Shown: piece by piece, positions 48,166-60,811 of the stretch | How the letters are laid out: every line of letters begins with the position of its first letter | Position numbering within the stretch: the stretch's first letter is position 1 | Assembly: GCF_028858725.1 (NCBI RefSeq) | Contig: NC_084762.1 | Location: 34,563,298-34,627,297 of the forward strand | Source of the DNA: Colius striatus | Lineage: Eukaryota > Chordata > Aves > Coliiformes > Coliidae | Direction of reading: 5' to 3' | DNA length: 64,000 nucleotides | Translations under genes and position numbers: made by a program | Notes under the pieces: model-generated | The model's input: only the letters and a program-made list of their open reading frames with translations | Told to the model about the DNA's origin: nothing | Databases searched by the model: none

Positions 48166-49267
48166 ATACTATCTTCAACATCAATAAAAACAGATTTTGA
48201 CAAACAATGAGTGGTTAAGATAGAAAATAATAAGAAAATAATAAACTCCGAGGAAGCTTTCAGACTGCATCGAGTTCCTGCTTTCAGTTATTTAGCTAAG
48301 GCAGTCTGGCAACTGCAATCACACAGTTCTTAAGGACAAAACCTTGTAGCATAACTAACTTCACCAAAAACCTTGTTAGTAGCAGTGGGGATTAAGCATG
48401 ACCAAGTACAGTAAAGAGACGCACAGACATACATAATCTTTCAGACACCTACTCCAGTGCACTTGTTCCTGATCTAATAGAACAGAATGTCTCAGAGCTC
48501 TTAATGAGATGATGCTTGCAAAATGAGATGCTCTGGTGGCATCTGTTTGATGTCTCTGTGGAAACTTTATTTGACTTAGGCTAGTCACTTACAATTGGAT
48601 AAACTGATGGTTTCTCTTGCTTACACAGTTAGAGCTGGTAACCACTTTAGTAGTATTCAAGCAGAGAAGAAATCAAATGGAGCTGATTTACTACAATACT
48701 CCCTGTAAAAGTACACTTAAAGTATAAAAGCAAATGATTGCTTTTGTAGAACTATGATTTGGAGTTTTTAAATAAAAATATGACTCATATAAGTCAGCAG
48801 AAAGTATAAAGTAAACTCTGAAGCAATTATAAGACAAAATATAGAAAACAGGGAGAAGAGGACAAATGTCCTTCACTTTCTGCAACTAGAACAAAAAAGA
48901 TCAATAATTGTTTGCTGTCAGTCCAAAAGGCTTTTGTCTAATTCTGTAACTGAGTTGCTGATGGTAACATGCAAGGGTTTGGTTTGTTTCTTTTTCTGAA
49001 CAATCATATTACCTGTTTTTTAGAATTAACTATGATATATGCAATTTGTATTAAATAATGTAAGGGAATGTTTACATATCATCTAAGTACTTCTGGATGT
49101 ATTATTATTCAATAAATCCACAGCCTAGAGCAAATGAGATCATCCATTTATTTTCCTTTTTCTTTTTTTCAGCAGTAGGAATTCAAGGGAGTCCCAGGGA
49201 TGAATTTAAGCACTCAATTTTGCATTGTTCAAGAGGCAAGAAATGAGGTCAAGTCTCATACGGATAG
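48166..49267. other. Intergenic, no gene seen
   Basis: AT-rich, no recognised gene or repeat. Confidence 0.6.
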
Positions 49268-49357
49268 AAATTACAGTTTTCCTGATATGAAGGTCAGATT
49301 TCATGACACCAAAAATTACAGTTTTCCTGATATGAAGGTCAGATTTCATGACATCAA
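49268..49357. repeat. 45-bp tandem duplication
   Basis: Two head-to-tail copies of a unit containing ATTACAGTTTTCCTGATATG and TCAGATTTCATGACA, differing at one to three bases. Because 45 is a multiple of three, the plus frame through it repeats a 15-residue unit, but nothing else suggests a protein. Confidence 0.92.
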
Positions 49358-52300
49358 AAACTTATCAGGAGATTTTCCTTTTGGAGCATACTTTATTTTC
49401 TGTTTTCAGAAGAACACTGTTCTGTAGTGTGGAAAGAGACTGTAGAAGCAGCAATTTTAACATAATTTTGCAGTGGGAGAGTGTGTCAGATCTGATTTTC
49501 ACTGAAATAACTGGAAAGACTCACTAATTTCCTGAGAAGCTAGATCAGATTAAAAAAAAAAACCCAACCCAAAGAGCAAAATAAGTTATAGATCATCAGC
49601 TGCCAGGAAAGTTTACTGATCTGCTGTATCATATGGTGATCAGTCCCCCAAAACTGCATTCTGGAAAACTTTCCAGTTGCCCAGTGATAGCTGGCATCCC
49701 CAGTGTCCCACTTCTTTTGGTATGTTTTACTGTTACATATGCATGGTTTTATATTTTGTTTTCCTTCGGTAAAGTCCAGATGATTAGTTTAACAATAACT
49801 TTGATTTTGCTCAGGTGAAGAGCATTAGAAGTACAATACAATTAGAATGATAATAGAATATCATTTGATTGACATGAACAGTTTTCATTGCTTCTTCTAA
49901 TGTAGACAAAGGATGCACTTGACTTAGTCATCTACAAAAGTCTGCAGCAGTAATAGATCAGTTTCACATTTACCTGCACTTTGCTAATTTACCCCCTTGC
50001 CTCTTAGAAAAATGTTTCATGCAGTTCTTGCCTCCTAGAATGTGTAATGCAGTCCTTGGCTGTAGAAATATAGTCTTAAAAATATTCTCCCTCTTCTTTC
50101 TCACGTATACTAATTGTTGAAAAAATAAAAGTAATTTAAAAGTAAGGAATTTTTCCATAACAGTGGGGTTTTGTTACACGTCAGAAAAGCAGAACATGAA
50201 CAACTATTCAGTGCTATAAGCTTAAACTTCATCAATACAGACTTTTTTACAAATCTGAATCATCAAACAAATAATATGGTCTATTTGCATCTTTTCAGCC
50301 AGGTAGAATTAAATACAACAAATACATTCATACATAAGAAGAGAAGGACTACAGTTACAAGTCAAATTTTAAAACCAAAATAATGTGCTCAGCATAGTTC
50401 CTCCTATAATAATTTCTTTTTTATTTACTTTTTTCTTCCATGTAGCAGCCTTTTTAATACCATTTTCTTTTACACTGATCAAAATTATTCCACTTTCAGT
50501 CACACAGAAATGAGTAGTTCACAGTGAAAAGCTGGAAAATTCTTGACTGGTATATTTAAGTGTGTGAAAATACTGTAATACAGATCAGCAGTAGGGAAGT
50601 CCGTTTACTTCCATTTCTACTCAACTAAACCTTTGATAATATTGGTGCCATAAAAAGAGGAACAAATGCTTACCTTTATATATTAGTGGAAACTATTGAA
50701 TAAATAATTTAAATAAAAGATAGTCTTTCATTTGGCATTATAGAAAGCTTCTGGATATGGCAAAATTAGTAGATATCAAAAATATTTTAATGAGGGTTTT
50801 GTCATTACAAATCATCCTAAGCATCCTTGTATTACTTAATCTATAGTAAAACAGTCTTGAGATCTTTGTCTGGACAATATTTTCTGTCCATATTAATGTT
50901 GTAGCTCTGAATTACTTTTAGCCTAAGAATTTTTCTAGTATGAGATCATAGTATAGGCATTCTTTCCAAAGAAGTTAACAGCTGTAACACTGCAGGTGAA
51001 AATTAAGCCCATATTTGAATCTCCTTCCTGTGTCTCATTTTCCTCTGAGAATCATTTCAAGTGTTTCTTTTTTTTTTTTTTACCTGGATGTTTAATAGTG
51101 ATTTATACATAAACTATGACTTGCAGTGAGGTATTTACAGAACTGCAGTTAAAATAAACATTTTTACTTTAAGATCATCACAAGAGTTAGAAAGAATAGT
51201 TAAATATTCATCCATATGAATGGAAGAACAACTGAAAACACATTTTAGGACAACTGTGTTCAGCAACAAGGGATAACGTAATAAAAATATGATTCTGAAA
51301 GGTTTATTATAGACAAGGAGAGATAAACAAAATGTAAAAGCAATGGCTCAAGTCCAGAAGATTCTGTGCTTTCCTTATAGTGACAAATTGCCTACAAACT
51401 GCTAGGTATTGCCTAGGTAGATATCGAAAGCTGGAGCCCTAAATATGTTTTTTTCACAAACACCGACGACCTTCAACATTTACTCTCTTTTCTTCTACCC
51501 TTCCTTATTTTCCTGTGATGTTAATATCGCGTTATCCATTCTCAATTAGTGCATCAGGTCATATTATCAGGATACCTTTGAATCTATATTAACATATATA
51601 TATTAACATATTTTGTCTTTACAGACATAGAACTGTGGGATTAATTTACCTGAATAACTACAACAAGATTATTTTCAACTAAGGAGATAGGTGGCAGAAG
51701 ATGAGGAGGAGGAAGAAAAGACATTCTCTGTGAGCACTGTGATACTGCAGAATCACAGATTTCAGGGTTAAAAGTACAAAAGTGGTTTCCTTGATGCTCA
51801 TGATCCCAGTTAGGCTGCTTACTTTTGAAGAACAAAACCATCTCTTCTTTCTTGTAGCTTTGAGAGTGAGGGGATAACAAAAGAAAACTCAAAACCTTGC
51901 TCTGTATATACTTTAGTAGGGAGTACCCAGAAGTCTTGAAAACAACAGAGCCCTTATTCACATCAAGCTTCTCATCTTACAGCCCCATAGGAAGCCTTAC
52001 ATGGCAGGTAGGTGAGCTGGGAAAGACTATATCAGTGGGATGAGATGCTGGCCTGACAATGTATCACTCTCAGCAAAGCCCAACTGCTGATAGCACTCCA
52101 AAGTGACACAATGCAACAATCAGAGCACTGTACAAGTCTTGCAAGTGAGCAGACTTCAGAGTAGGAGCAATTTTGAAGATTTTATTCCTAAAACTCACAA
52201 AGGACATCCAGAATTAGTCAGGTTTATCTACTACATGACTCGTATAAATCTACCCAACATGTTGACTGCCCTATCAGAAACATGGTGGACAGATCGCATG

Positions 52301-53176
52301 TGTTCAGTATAGCATTACTTTTTCCAAGGTTTCATTCAAGCTGATCTGGAGTGAAAACATTATTGTGAGAGCATCTAGCTTGTAAAGACTTCCAATACAA
52401 TTTCACAGCAGGTTCATAAAATCTTCTACCTTGACTTATGGAGCAAAACGCAATTACCACCAGGTGATTCAGATGTGCCAGCAACCATCAGCTCATAGTT
52501 ATCACGAAACTGAGAAATTGCTATGCAAAGGTATTGCAGAGTAGTTGCATTTAGAGTAATTATGGCAAAAAGTAATTAAGTAAAATGAGAAGAGCACACA
52601 GCATCATTTTCTTTCTCTAACAATGGCAATCCATATGCCAGAGATTTCAATCAAATGTCTTAATCATCGTAAGACCTTTTCAGGATGAGCCCACTTGTGG
52701 AGTTTTTCTAGAAATATCTTCAGATAGTAATTTATAGACTGGATAATAGTTCAGTTTTATGATGTTTTTTCTTCGTATCTGTGTAGGTCTCATACTATTA
52801 GTTACAAAAATAAGAGTAAGCAATGCTAACAGACTAAGGCCAGAAGGGATCACTGTGATCAGCAGATCTAAATACTCTGTAACATGAGCTGCATTTTTTC
52901 CCCATAGCAGTGCTACAACCTTGTCTTTATTTTGAGATTTGAATTAAAAAAAAAATAGAAATACAAGACAAATATATCACATTCGTTCAGTAAACATTCT
53001 AAGATTATTTATACCCATAGCTTAAGGAGAAGATTTCCATTTAATTTACAAATTTAACCATTGAAACTTAATTTCACTGTACTGGATCTTGATAATTTAT
53101 CCACACATTTAAGAGCATCAGACCATTTCTGTGTCTGTATGTGATATAGTTTGTCCACTTTTTAACTGTATTCCTC
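49358..53176. other. Intergenic, no gene seen
   Basis: Nearly 3.8 kb of AT-rich DNA without a recognised gene or dispersed repeat. An ACATATATATATTAACATAT-like short repeat lies near 51590-51612. Confidence 0.6.
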
Positions 53177-53937
53177 TGTACTGAGTTTACTGAGTGGGAC
53201 TACAGGGATGGCTTCTGTGAGAAGGTGCTAGAAGCTTCCCCCATGCCTGATAGAGCCAATGCCAGATGGCTCCAAGATGGACCCACCACTGGCCAAGATG
53301 GGTCCATCAGCAATGGTAGTAGCACTTCTGGGATAATAGGCACAACTGCAACTGGAGACTGAGAATATGTGAGAGCAACAATCCTGCAGACACCAAAGTC
53401 AGTAAAGAAGGAGGGAGAAGAGGTTCTCCAGGTGCCAGAGCAGATACTCCCCTGCAGCCTATGGTGAGGCAGGCCCTGCCCTTGCAGCCATGGAGGCCAT
53501 GGGGGAACTGAGATCCATGCAAGGAGGCTGTGACCTGTGGGAAGCCCATGCTGGGAGCAGGCTCCTGGCAGGACCTGTGGACATATAGAGACTGGAGCCC
53601 ACACTGAAGCAGGTTTTCTGGCAGGATTTGTGGCCCTGTGGGGAGTCCACACTGGAGCAGTCTGTTATGGAGAGCTAATCTGGTGTAGGTTAACCTGCTT
53701 TAGCAGGTGGATTGGACTAGATGATCTCTAGAGGTCACTTCTAATCCCTAATATTCTGTGATTCTGTAACTGCATCTTGGGGAAGAGGCCCATATTGGAG
53801 AAATTTGTGGAGAACTGCAGTTCATGGGAGGGACCCATGAGCTTTTAACTTTTTCTTTCCTCGGTCCAGCTGAGGAGGGCGCATGACAGAGTGGTTGTGT
53901 TGGGTACCTGGTGTCCAGCCAGGGACAACCCACTACA
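53177..53937 (+). mobile_element. GC-rich avian LTR, split by a CR1 and internally deleted
   Basis: The left part (53195-53640) has GACTACAGGGATGGCTTCTG, AGAGCCAATGCCAG, a CAGCC-rich centre, and GTGGGGAGTCCACACTGGAG. A CR1 tail interrupts it at 53672-53768. The element resumes with ATATTGGAGAAATTTGTGGA and closes with GGTCCAGCTGAGGAGG and CCTGGTGTCCAGCCAGGG, ending ACTACA near 53937. The left part matches, in reverse, the fragment at 9400-9988. The left terminus is uncertain. The 150-codon minus frame in it is not a gene. Confidence 0.68.
53672..53768 (+). repeat. CR1 LINE 3' tail nested in the LTR
   Basis: About 97 bp of CR1 3' end: TTAACCTGCTTTAGCAGG, then GGATTGGACTAGATGATCTC, then a diverged octamer tail (ATTCTGTG twice). 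It sits between two halves of the GC-rich LTR, so it inserted after that LTR. Confidence 0.9.
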
Positions 53938-54511
53938 CCTTCTATGCTAAATTGCTAACAGTTTTCAGTTTAGGTGTTTGGTGTTTTTAAGGACTTCTAG
54001 GAAATGTCTTTGTGAAAGCCCCTCTGTTTGCCATGCTGCTTCAGGCAACACAACTCCAGGTATCATCACATTCTGAATTCCCAATTTCAGAGGTTATGCA
54101 AGTCATTTTGGTTACACAGAGTTGGTAGTTAACTGAATTTCACAATCATTTCCCAGTACAATAGAAAATTCTTGAATTTTCCCACATATTCTTTGATCCT
54201 AAATGTATTAATCTTACTATATTGAAACTACTAATTTGCTTGTGCTAAATTATGAGATTTGATGTAAAAGAACACTGTCATACCCTCACCTCATCTATAA
54301 ATGTCATATCTACAAGTCATCAGTAAGAATTCTGCATTTTCTTTCAGAATCTTAACATTAAACTTAGCCAAGATGATAAATTCTCTAGAGGTATTACTAG
54401 AAAAATCTATGCAGTTGCTGAGATGATTTATGACTGAAGGAGAGATATTATTTTTCCCACTGAATTTTCAATATGGTTAGATGTTTACAAGGAAATGGAG
54501 TAACTGCAATG
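53938..54511. other. Intergenic, no gene seen
   Basis: AT-rich spacer between an LTR and a CR1. Nothing recognised. Confidence 0.55.
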
Positions 54512-55139
54512 GAAATGTCCCCTCATGGCTAAGAAAGCCAATCGCATCCTGGGATGCATCAAGAAGAGTGTGGCCAGCAGGTCGAGGGAGGTTCTTCTCC
54601 TCCTCTACTCTGCCCTGGTGAGGCCTCATCTGGAGTCCTTGTGTCCAGTTCTGGGCTCCTCAGCTCAAGAGGGACAGGGAAGTGCTGGAGAGAGTCCAGC
54701 GCAGGGCCACCAAGATGATCAGGGTTATGGAACATCTTTCATATGAAAAAAGGCTGCAGGAACTGAGGCTGTTTAGTCTGGAGAAGAGGAGACGGAGGGG
54801 AGATCTTATTAACATTTACAAATATCTAAATGCTGGGTGTCAGGAGGTTGGGGCATCCCTTTTTTCTATAGTAGCTAGCAACAGGACAAAGGGTAATGGA
54901 TGAAGCTGGAACACAAAAAGTTCCACTTGAATGTAAGAAAAAACTATTTCACTGTGAGGGTGAGGGAGCCCTGGCACAGGCTGCCCAGGGAGGGTGTGGA
55001 GTCTCCTTCCTTGGAGGTCTTCAAGACCTGCCTGGACATGTTCCTATGCGACCTGATCTAGGTGAACCTGCTTCTGCAGGGGGTTAGGACTAGATCTCTA
55101 AAGGTCCCTTCCAACCCCTACCATTCTATCATTCTATGA
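54512..55139 (+). repeat. CR1 LINE 3' part, young subfamily
   Basis: It starts at the GTCCCCTCATGGCTAAGAAAG block of ORF2 ([13 protein letters not shown] region without its first codons) and keeps ORF2 through [20 protein letters not shown] and [15 protein letters not shown], with single-base indels at about 54640 and 54898 shifting the frame. It carries the full 3' end with two octamers, the first changed to ATTCTATC. It is very similar to 28611-29252 and 23019-23664. Confidence 0.95.
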
Positions 55140-58100
55140 TGAAATGCCACAAAGTTTTCCAAAGAGAGAATGCTGCACTGGCTATCTGGCCAAGGTGCAC
55201 CAATGTATCTTCAAATGTCAAGTACATACAAACATTTATATAAGAACTGCACAGTAAAACAGATAGATTAAAGCACACAATTTTAAATCCAAGCCATAGC
55301 TTTTACTTTTGCTATTGAAAGTACATTTCCTTAATGATAGAACTGGTTGTATTCTGGTTTCATGCTCACTTAGCTATTTAAATTGTATTAAAATAGCCAC
55401 TGCTCATTGGTAATACAAATCTATGCATAAATATACACTGATTTGTCTGTCTTCTTCCAAAAGTGGACCCACATACAGGCTTTTGCATAATAGATTTCGA
55501 TTTCACGTAATTGGAGAAGTTCGCTTCTTTTCATATTCAAATACATGGATTTGGCTCAGCTTACATTTCTCTTAAGCAACATATAAATTACAGACATTTA
55601 AATAGCATTAGAATACAAAATACCAATGAATGCCATCAATTTCAAGTGACTTTTACCAGCCTATGTAAAAGGAGGACCACGCCTCCTGCACTTAAGTATT
55701 TGAAAATGTCTTTTATAGCAGTGAAATTTTCAAAACGGTATTTCCAACCCATAATGACATTTAGTCATGAAAATCTATTGAGTCATGTGTATAGTCTTTT
55801 TCTCTGGAAGTTTTCCTGAGGACACTGCTTGGTTTTAAGTATCATATAAAATTTTTTTCAGAAAAGCAGTTTGCATTTCATATTACAGAGACAAACAGAA
55901 ATGGTACAAACCTACTGAAAAAACCTTGAAAATTCATGCAAAGAACAGTATAGCTTAAAACAACTGCACATTACATTCATTATACATTGAAACAAACACA
56001 GAATTTTAATTTTGTAATCCTCAACATTTTAATGTGTACTGAATACATAACACTAACACAAGCTCTCTAAGCTAGAAGCTGTTCCCTCTGCTCTCAACCT
56101 TTCCCAAAATACCACAAATCAGGTTCAATGTGATACATTGTATTGTGAAGCAACCCTGAATATAACTATGTCTAAAATAATGCATTCACCACATTATTTT
56201 ATACAAATGTTTCCTCACTTTCCCTACAATGCATTTCAAGTAAAATTTGACTGCAATATTAAATATACAAAACTTAATGTTCAATTCTTGGAGACAGTGA
56301 CAGTATTTTTTTAAAAATGGGGATATAGTAAGTCATGAATAATAAAGTTAAGGTTTTAAGAAAGAGATGCTTGAATGAAAAGTGAAAATGAATACAAATA
56401 TCAAAGGACCATCACTTAAAACGTCATTAAAACGTACTACTTTGACAAAAATTAACTATTTTTGAAAATGTCTTTTTATTATTTGAATGTAGAAAAAATG
56501 ACTTCAGAAGAATTTATAAATAGTCAAACAATCAATTAATTTCATTATACAAAATATTGACAGAATATTAAGATTAGAGATGGGAACACCCAACTACGAA
56601 ATTAAAGTTTTCTCCTTATACAGTGATATAATTTATGTGGAATTTCATTCAGTTTTGTCATATCTTTGTAATCTATTCTAGTTTGATTTAGTTATGTACC
56701 CTAGATATATGAAAAATATTAATAAATTCTACATTTTTTGATACAAGATACAAATTTGAGTCAATTCTGGATTTTTACTTTATTACAAATCATAAATACA
56801 TACTTCTGACTGAAAACTGTGTCACTTAATGACTTGGAAGCAGCTAAAATGATTATTTCTTCAAAATTAGTTAAATGAGGGACACAATTAGCTGAGAATT
56901 TAGCACAGCTGAACATACAGGTTACCAAGTCCCATTGTTTTTCAAGGTGCTTGCCTGTTAACAATATGTTGCTAAAGTGTCATTAACTTTTTTTTTCATT
57001 TTGGCTACAGGTGTTAAATATTATTTCTGTTCTGTGGTGCACAGTGTGCATCTGGGATAAAACATGTTGGAAATGTATTTTAGGCTATATTAGTTGAAGA
57101 AGATTGCTGTCAGAATCTTCTGTATCATAACTCAAACACTCAAAAGCAGGCAGAGTCAACATTTCACGAAGAACTCTGATGGAATAATTTCTTGACTTAC
57201 TTAAACACTAGTCTTTGCAACTTCAAAGTTCCATTGACTCAGTGTTTCAATGAGATTTCTGCATCTTTTTAAGGCAAAAGTGGTAAAATCCAGAAAATGT
57301 AACATGTAAAGTGCAAAATTGGCTAGAAAACTGCTGCAACGTCTTAGTATGACCTCAGAAGATGGACACAACAGAACTGAGCTCACATCATGCTGCAGAG
57401 AGGCTACCTCTTCATAGGTCTTTCATCCACTCTGCAAAGAAAACCATGAATTGGAAAGACTTCTGTGTTTCTCTACCAAGACATGGTTTTAAGATCGGCT
57501 GAACAACTCCTACTGCTTGAGCTGTTATGATACCTAATTTCTGTCTTCAGTGTTGAATAATGCATGGTATGTTTTAAACTTAAGGACACACTTGTGAAGC
57601 AGCGCAAAGAGGTATAATTTTGGTGGTATACATACAACTAAATTTTAGAGAGTTTCTAAAAAAAATACATGAGTAACTATTACTGTTGGGCTTCTCCAAT
57701 TCTATCCATTTCTGAAAAATATTATTTAAAAGAAATTTAAGAGGAATTCAGGTATTTGCTTAAGTACAGACACAGATCTTGCTTTAGTTTAAGAGGAATT
57801 TGAGTAATCATTCACATTGTCTTTTTTGTTTTGTACAGAATAATATTTTCAGATTCACACAATAAGGTGGAACTCAGTGGGATTATTTATCTTCCTATAA
57901 GTGGAAAATTCAGCCCTAGCCAGAGAAGTCTTTTTTTTCCTTTCTTTCTTCTCTTCCTGTACACTGAACATTTCTAGTTAAAAAGATGTAAAAAACCCAC
58001 ATTAGGCAAGCAAGGGGTAACTTTAGCTTTGCCCTCCACCAGAAATCCTATTCCTTGTTAGCGAGCTCAGAACTTGAAAACAGATATTGTAAGGGGTCAT

Positions 58101-59029
58101 TAGTGGCCATTCCCCAATTTTCTGCCCAAACTAGAACCTTTTGTAGCCCAAAAACTTCCAACTGTCCAGCTGCTCAAGGGTTTAACACAGTTCCCAGCAC
58201 ACTTTAACACTGCTTTTCCATTCACAACCTCCATGTCACAGTTGACTATGTCAGTCGCACTACAGACACTGATCAACAAAAGTGAGCTTTAGGCAGGGAA
58301 CTGAGTCTTGGAGCACCAGCTGCTTCTTAAAGTTCCTCCAAAAAGTGAGGTGAAAGTTTTACTGATACTCACCAGGACGGAGGTGGAGCCTCTTCTAACT
58401 AGTTTTTACTGCAGTTCATCCTTAAAATTTCAAATAAATTCAACTCCATTACTGTCAAGCACCCGAATCTAAAATCATGTACTACACCAAAGGAAAAAAA
58501 ACCTTTTTCCAAATGAAACAATAAACTCAGCATATTAACTTCATGTAATTGTATATTCACATTGGGGTTTTTTTGTTCAAGGGAATAAAATCATGAGTAA
58601 TTTTCAAAAGGAAAAAACACACATTTTTCAAAGCTGTATCTCCTAATACATTATAAATTCAGCTGAAGTCTGATAGTGTTGTAATAATTTGTGTGAGCAG
58701 TAGCTGCTAAAGATCTAAAAACTCAAAGGAACTTCAGCATTGTTCTAGCTGTGTTTCCTAACCTCCTACTTAACTCAGAAAATAGGTTCATGCACAGATA
58801 AACTCTTCTTCTCCAACAGATTTTTTTAATGTATTTTGTGTTCCTAGCAATATCATCAAACTGTATCTCCATATGAAAGAATGGACACAAGCATCATGCA
58901 TGCAACACATCTCCAATGTTATTTTACTGATTCCAAGCAGACAATACTGACACAGAAACATACACATTTGCATGTGAAGTAACTATAGTTGATGTGGTTC
59001 CACCACTCTGAACTTTTTTTTCAAAGTAG
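55140..59029. other. Long repeat-poor stretch 3' of GALR1
   Basis: About 3.9 kb without a recognised repeat or gene. Sequence at 58010-58390 is clearly less AT-rich than its surroundings and unidentified. It lies 2-5 kb downstream of the presumed GALR1 polyadenylation site, so a regulatory role is possible but not shown. Confidence 0.55.
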
Positions 59030-59915
59030 GTTTGTGGAGAAAAAGGAATCTGACAGGGCATCTGGCAAACATTATTTAGCATCTCCAAACACCCAGACTA
59101 GGGTGCAGGACTCTCTCAGCAAGCTAATACATAATACCAAACCTGAGGGACTTGTGGATATGCTGGAGAGCAGGGCTAGCTTTCAGGGGGCCCTTGATAA
59201 GCCAAAATAATGGAAGTAACAGCTATTAAATGCATAAAGTTTAAAAAAAAAAAGGCCAAAAGTCCTGAAACTTGGACTGGAACTCAGTGCAATTCGGCAG
59301 AAAAGGACACGAGTGCTTCTAAAGCAGAAATTAAACATGAGTCAGCAGTGTACCCTTGCAGCAAAAAATTACTGCAGTACTGGGCTATATTAGCAAGAAT
59401 TAGCCAATGGGTCAAGGGAAGCTATTAGTCTGCTCAATGCTTTCAAGGCCATATCTGGAACACATTGTTCAGTGATGAACACCTCAGCTAATGAGACGGA
59501 TGGATATAGTGGAGGAAGGAGTGTGGAAGGCAACTAATCTGGACAGGGAGCTGGAGCACAACAAATGAGGAGACTGACAGTGAAACATCACTTCAGAAGA
59601 GAAGGCTGGGAGGGAAATTCAATTACTATCTTAAATTACATAGCAGTTAATTAGAGAGAAGACTCAAGTACACAGCAAAAGGACAGAAAGCACCAGTCAC
59701 AAGGTACATCAAGAGAAATTCCAAGTGGTGAAACAAAAATTTTGTAGTGAAGTTGATTAGGCACTGGCACAGTTGCCCCAAAAAAATTGGTGAATTGCTA
59801 TCCTTAGAAACTTTCAAAACTTGCCTAGCCAAGGAAGTAATCCAAACCTGAGAGCAGCACTGCCTTGAGAGGGTGTCCACAGGTTCCTCCAACTTAACTT
59901 ACTCTATGAGTCTAT
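59030..59915 (+). repeat. Ancient CR1 LINE
   Basis: ORF2 and 3'UTR blocks are still in order but heavily eroded. They are ACCTGAGGGACTTGTGGATA with TGGAGAGCAGGGCTAGC (59140-59180), AGTCAGCAGTGTACCCTTGC with GCAGCAAA (59340-59365), and a TCAAGGGAAGCTATTAGTCT block (59412-59432). Further on are AGAAGAGAAGGCTGGGAGGG (59595-59615), a GGCACTGGCACAGTTGCCCC block near 59760 and CTTTCAAAACTTGCCTAGCC near 59812. The tail octamers are ACTCTATG and AGTCTATG. It is the oldest-looking LINE in the window and the nearest repeat to the GALR1 transcript end. Confidence 0.85.
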
Positions 59916-60656
59916 GGGTTGTTAATAAAAATGTAAAAGCAAATCTTATTCCAGCTAACAATGATGTTCTCAAAGGACTGAATGCCCTTCTGCTACTTCT
60001 TTAATGGTTTGCCACTTAAGGACATATTAAGCATATTTATAAAACTGCTGGAACTACTCATCTTAAGAATTCACAGCACTGGACCATCTAACTTATATAC
60101 TTTGTATTGACTTAAATGCACCTTTCTCAATTTTTCCAATTTAGAGTTACACAATATCAAGTCCTTCCTACAACTTCTAAGGGAACGCTCTTTATAAATT
60201 CTTAAGCATTGTCCAGAGTTGCTTTATCGAACATAATATATTAAAACATATGTATATATTGCACATTTAAAACTGTACCTCCACCTCAAAGCCTACAAAG
60301 TTAACAAAACATACAACACACACACATGCAACACATGAGGAAAAGCTTCCCTCAGATTGACACAAATCCTCATTTTGGTACAACTACATATAGGCCATAA
60401 ACAAAACCTTCTATAGCATACTAAAAAACTCTGTGTATATGGTAAGGCAGGTATGAAGTGGAAAAAAGTCCATCATTACTCAGTATGTTAGATTAAAAAG
60501 ACAGTTAAACAGACAAAATTAGCATTTCTTCTCTAAAGCAGATACCTCAAGTTGTACAAGAGTGATTTCAACTCCAAATCAGAGCTCACCTTTACTTTAA
60601 AAAGATAAAAGGCATTGTCAAAACAATCTGAAGAGACAACAAAAGTTTTCCTCTCT
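59916..60656. other. Intergenic between old CR1 and GALR1 3'UTR
   Basis: AT-rich, with a short CA-rich run near 60308-60335. It would be part of GALR1 if a more distal polyadenylation site is used. Confidence 0.5.
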
Positions 60657-60676
60657 GAAATCATAGTACTATAGTC

Positions 60677-60682
60677 TTTATT
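60677..60682 (-). terminator. Candidate GALR1 polyadenylation signal
   Basis: AATAAA on the minus strand, about 400 nt after the stop codon, followed some 30-40 nt later by a T/GT-rich stretch (ACTTTTGTTGTCTC) that fits a downstream element. It is the first canonical signal on the coding strand that I found after the stop. A more distal site cannot be excluded. Confidence 0.55.
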
Positions 60683-60802
60683 GTCCGTTAAGACAGAAAA
60701 TTCAGCCATCTTGTCACTCTGATGGAGTAAGATGTCAAAAAATCAAGTGTCCATATCAACATTTCCTTCTTTTACACTTGAAAGTTAACACATGGTATGC
60801 TT

Positions 60803-60811
60803 AATAAATAA
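60803..60811 (-). promoter_or_regulatory. AU-rich element nonamer in GALR1 3'UTR
   Basis: On the coding (minus) strand this reads TTATTTATT, the core nonamer of AU-rich destabilising elements, about 270 nt after the stop and before the candidate polyadenylation signal. A single copy in AT-rich DNA can occur by chance. Confidence 0.4.

Noticed and set aside
53200..53652. 150-codon minus frame as a gene
   Set aside because: It is inside the related LTR at 53.2 kb. Homologous DNA at 9.4 kb does not keep the frame.
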